In this document: piece by piece, positions 61,848 to 64,000 of the stretch | Layout of the letters: each line of letters starts with the position of its first letter | Numbering within the stretch: position 1 is the stretch's first letter | Origin: an uncultured Vicinamibacterales bacterium | GTDB lineage: Bacteria > Acidobacteriota > Vicinamibacteria > Vicinamibacterales > UBA8438 | Assembly (NCBI GenBank): GCA_958295905.1 | Contig: OY282382.1 | Coordinates: forward strand, 2,628,001 to 2,692,000 | Length of the DNA stretch: 64,000 nt | Direction: 5' to 3' | Translations under genes and position numbers: made by a program | The notes under the pieces: generated by a model | Seen by the model: only the letters and a program-made list of their open reading frames with translations | Database searches by the model: none | Told to the model about the DNA's origin: nothing

Positions 61848-62585
61848 ATGGCGCGAACGGTGGACCCGCAGGGGCGGGAGCTGGCGCTGATCGGTCGAAT
61901 CGCCGATCCGGCCGGCAAGGACGTGCTCGACATCGGTTGCGGCGACGGGCGGACGTCCCGCCGTCTCGCGGGTCGGGGGGCGACCGTGCTCGGCGTGGAC
62001 CCGGACCGGACGGCGATTGACCACGCCCGCGCCGGCGGGAACAGCGACGGCTGCCGCTTTCTGGCGGCGGACGTCCTGGATCTCGCCCTGCCGCCGGCCA
62101 GCTTCGATCTGGTCGTTTTTTCGCGTTCGATGTGATGACTGCCCCAGGAGAGCGTCGGTGACGCTCTGCGCAAGGTGGCCGGCTGGCTGCGCCCCGACGG
62201 GCGCCTGGTCAGCATGCAGCCGATCGGCCGGCCGATTCCCTTCCAGGTCCGCCGGGCCGGTCGCATCGAGCCGGTGGGCGTGGTGTACGCCACCGACGCC
62301 GGCCAACGGGACATGCGGTCGTCCCGACAGGCGCTCGCCGCATCGATTCGGGCCGGCATGTTCGCGCCTCGGGCCGAGCTCTCGCGGGTGCTGGAGTTCC
62401 ATTACCACAGCGAGGACGATTGGAACGAGTTTCTGAAGAGACCGCGGACGGGCGCCGTCGAGGCCGATCCGGACGTGCTCGCGGAGGCGCTCGCGGCGCT
62501 GCCGCGGGAGGACGCGGTGATCGTGGCGCTGGAGGAGACCCTCTTCAATGCCTGCGATCGCGTCGGCAGGAGCATCCCACGCTGA
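61848..62585 (+). pseudogene. Class I SAM methyltransferase interrupted by two in-frame TGA codons
   Basis: ATG 61848 follows TTGGAGGATGAC. The first part has motif I VLDIGCGDGRTSRRLA (about 25-40), VLGVDPDRTAIDHARAG and FLAADVLDLALPPASFDLVVFSRSM. Then TGA TGA (62133-62138) interrupts, and the same frame continues LPQESVGDALRKVAGWLRPDGRLVSM and about 130 more residues (EFHYHSEDDWNEFLKRP) to a stop at 62583-62585. The last few codons (SIPR) come from the adjoining 161-bp repeat. The position of the stops is where related enzymes have S-L-H-H. It may be a pseudogene; recoding is unlikely. An assembly error is possible. Confidence 0.75.
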
Positions 62586-62733
62586 CTGCGCGTGACGGTT
62601 CGCCCCCGATTCGAGGGGTCGCTACCGTCTTGCCGACCGGCCGGCGCCGCGTGAGACCCACGATGCCGCACGTCCGGAGCCCCGGGACCCGCTACGATTC
62701 CGCCTGCGCACGGCGGTGGCGGAGCGTGGGATG
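62573..62733 (-). repeat. 161-bp inverted-end repeat, copy 5
   Basis: It begins CATCCCACGCT, ends AGCGTGGGATG, same orientation as copy 4, and supplies the last codons and stop of the methyltransferase frame. Confidence 0.85.
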
Positions 62734-62838
62734 ACCCTGGCGCGCCGGCGGCTTGGGGGACGAGAGGGCGGACCCGCGATAGACTGAGCGCGGGTCGTCC
62801 GTCCGCGCGAGTCGCTGTCGCGTGGAGGCGGGACGGAG

Positions 62839-63035
62839 GAGTCTGCGCCGTAGGTAGAACGGTGCTGGCTAACTCCTGGGGGGCTGGTTGGGCGGCAAGC
62901 GCAGCCGTCGGCAACGATGGCCGGGCCGGGAAGACGACAATAGCCCGGCGGGCCGCGCCGCGCTGTCGCCGGGAGCTTTGGTTGGGCGGCCAGCGGAGCC
63001 GCAGGGCCAGGAGCCTGCGCCGCAGACGGCTGGAG
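62839..63035 (+). repeat. Diverged REP-like repeats upstream of the second cyclase
   Basis: GGAGTCTGCGCCGTAG, then GGCTGGTTGGGCGGCAAGCG and GATGGCCGGGCC (62839-62927), and again GGTTGGGCGGCCAGCGGAGC with GCCTGCGCCGCAGACGGCTG (62980-63035), are variants of the repeat at 26663. The spacer 62734-63093 has no gene. Confidence 0.55.
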
Positions 63036-63093
63036 TTCGGTTCGGCGGCGGAGCGCCGTGGGGCGCCGGTTGCCGGGCGGGGAGGCGAGACAG

Positions 63094-64000
63094 ATGATCC
63101 GAAGCAGAAGCACGGGCGGTTGGTTCGCGGCGGCCACGATGCTGGCGGCCCTGGTGGCGGCGCCGGCCGCGGGGCAGGACGGGCCGGGTCCGCACGACGA
63201 GGCGGAGTTCGACGCGCTGTTCGAGGAGGTCAAGAACTGGGGCCGCTGGGGCGCGGACGATGAGCTGGGGACGGCGAACCTGATCACCGAGGAGAAGCGC
63301 CGGCAGGCCCTCGCGTTGGCGACGCGCGGCCGGACGGTGTCGCTGTCGCACAACCCGATGCCCGGCGTCGCCCCCGACAACCCCGACTCGGCGTTCAACC
63401 ACACCATGGCGGAGACGCTGCGGTCGGACACCATCGAGTTCTCCTACCACGGCTACGGCGTCAGTCACATCGATGCGCTGTGCCACTTCCTGCACAAGGG
63501 GATGATGTACAACGGTCTCCCCGCCAATACGAGTTCGGCCGAGGAGGGCTGCGTCAAGCTCGGCATCGACAATCTGAAGGACGGCATCGTCACCCGCGGC
63601 GTGCTGCTCGACATCCCCCGCCTCAAGGGGGTCGACTACCTCGACCCGGGGACGCCCATCTACACCGAGGACGTCGAGGCGTGGCTCGATCAGGCGGGGG
63701 TGACCATGCAGCCGGGCGACGCCGTCTTCCTCAGGACGGGCCGCTGGGCCCGCCGCGCCGACGTGGGGCCGTGGCAGCTCTCGGGCAACTCGGCCGGCAT
63801 CCACGCGTCGGTCATCCGCTGGGTGCGCGGAGAGGATGTGGCCCTGTGGGGCAGCGACGCCGCCACCGACGTGCAGCCGTCGGGGGTCGACGGGGTCCCG
63901 CTGCCGCTGCACACCCTGCTGATCGCCGGTCTTGGGACCAACATCTTCGACAACATGGACCTCGAGGCCCTGGCCGAGGCGGCGGCGGAGGAGGGGCGCT
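63094..64000 (+). CDS. Cyclase family protein, secreted, C-terminus off the window
   Basis: ATG 63094 follows GGAGGCGAGACAG. A Sec signal peptide (cleavage near AAGQD) leads into KNWGRWGADDELGTANLITEEKRRQALALA, and the metal motif appears as YHGYGVSHIDALCHFLHKG (about 127-145), followed by RGVLLDIPRLKG and ALWGSDAATDVQPSG. It is a distant paralogue of the protein at 1-1001, here with a Sec rather than Tat leader. The frame is open at the end of the window. Likely an exported amide or lactone hydrolase. Confidence 0.85.
   Translation, partial: MIRSRSTGGWFAAATMLAALVAAPAAGQDGPGPHDEAEFDALFEEVKNWGRWGADDELGTANLITEEKRRQALALATRGRTVSLSHNPMPGVAPDNPDSAFNHTMAETLRSDTIEFSYHGYGVSHIDALCHFLHKGMMYNGLPANTSSAEEGCVKLGIDNLKDGIVTRGVLLDIPRLKGVDYLDPGTPIYTEDVEAWLDQAGVTMQPGDAVFLRTGRWARRADVGPWQLSGNSAGIHASVIRWVRGEDVALWGSDAATDVQPSGVDGVPLPLHTLLIAGLGTNIFDNMDLEALAEAAAEEGR

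Overview
The window looks like a chromosomal piece of a very GC-rich soil- or sediment-type Acidobacteriota, most likely class Vicinamibacteria. This placement is an inference from gene content: a DUF1592-type cytochrome protein next to a DUF1552 protein, several secreted PQQ beta-propeller dehydrogenases, a Ser/Thr kinase fused to a TolB-like propeller, DUF5916 barrel proteins, and many Sec/Tat-exported hydrolases. No rRNA, tRNA or CRISPR array was recognised.

Layout. 1-4.5 kb: a truncated Tat-exported cyclase (minus) and a large FlgO-like/CBM9/DUF5916 outer-membrane protein. 5.0-9.5 kb: a two-gene, visibly less GC-rich cassette of a SNF2/RapA-type helicase and an Hsp70-like ATPase (candidate defence module), followed by a DUF4143 ATPase and a broken Uma2 gene. 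11.4-17.1 kb: four-product minus-strand stretch with a DUF2911 protein, a cytochrome c/copper monooxygenase-like protein with its own terminator and promoter, and a kinase-propeller fusion. 17.2-24 kb: VapC remnant, DUF1592/DUF1552 operon, Uma2 protein, clan-AA protease. 24-31 kb: two PQQ enzymes, a nucleotidyltransferase, and a phosphotriesterase-family protein. 31-39 kb: small toxin-antitoxin-like genes, several of them decayed (DUF4258/YgiT, nucleotidyltransferase fragment, HEPN/MNT pair), around an esterase, an RraA-like protein and a metallo-hydrolase. 39-46 kb: NHL propeller protein, paralogous secreted protein, DUF4097-like adhesin, S9 peptidase. 47.4-52.9 kb: a four-gene SIR2 / HerA / unknown / DUF1828 operon followed by a convergent Phd/VapC pair. 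53-64 kb: secreted hydrolases (alpha/beta hydrolase, tannase-like, type B carboxylesterase), cupin, VOC protein, a triplicated small membrane protein, an interrupted methyltransferase and a second cyclase running off the right end.

How the genes may work together. Most of the housekeeping-like content is exported: oxidoreductases with haem, copper or quinone sites, and esterases, lactonases, peptidases and carbohydrate-binding barrels, suggesting periplasmic or cell-surface breakdown of plant, aromatic or polymeric substrates. Interleaved are two candidate antiphage cassettes (helicase+Hsp70; SIR2+HerA+DUF1828) and stray toxin-antitoxin genes.

The strongest non-coding signal is an abundance of repeats: a 160-161 bp element with inverted ends in five copies plus a fragment; an AT-rich ~110 bp element with 16-17 bp inverted ends in two inverted copies; a double-hairpin REP-like sequence in several copies; and at least six local tandem duplications (some carrying gene ends or whole small genes). 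Several genes are broken close to these repeats. All start choices, promoters and terminators are from reading the sequence only.
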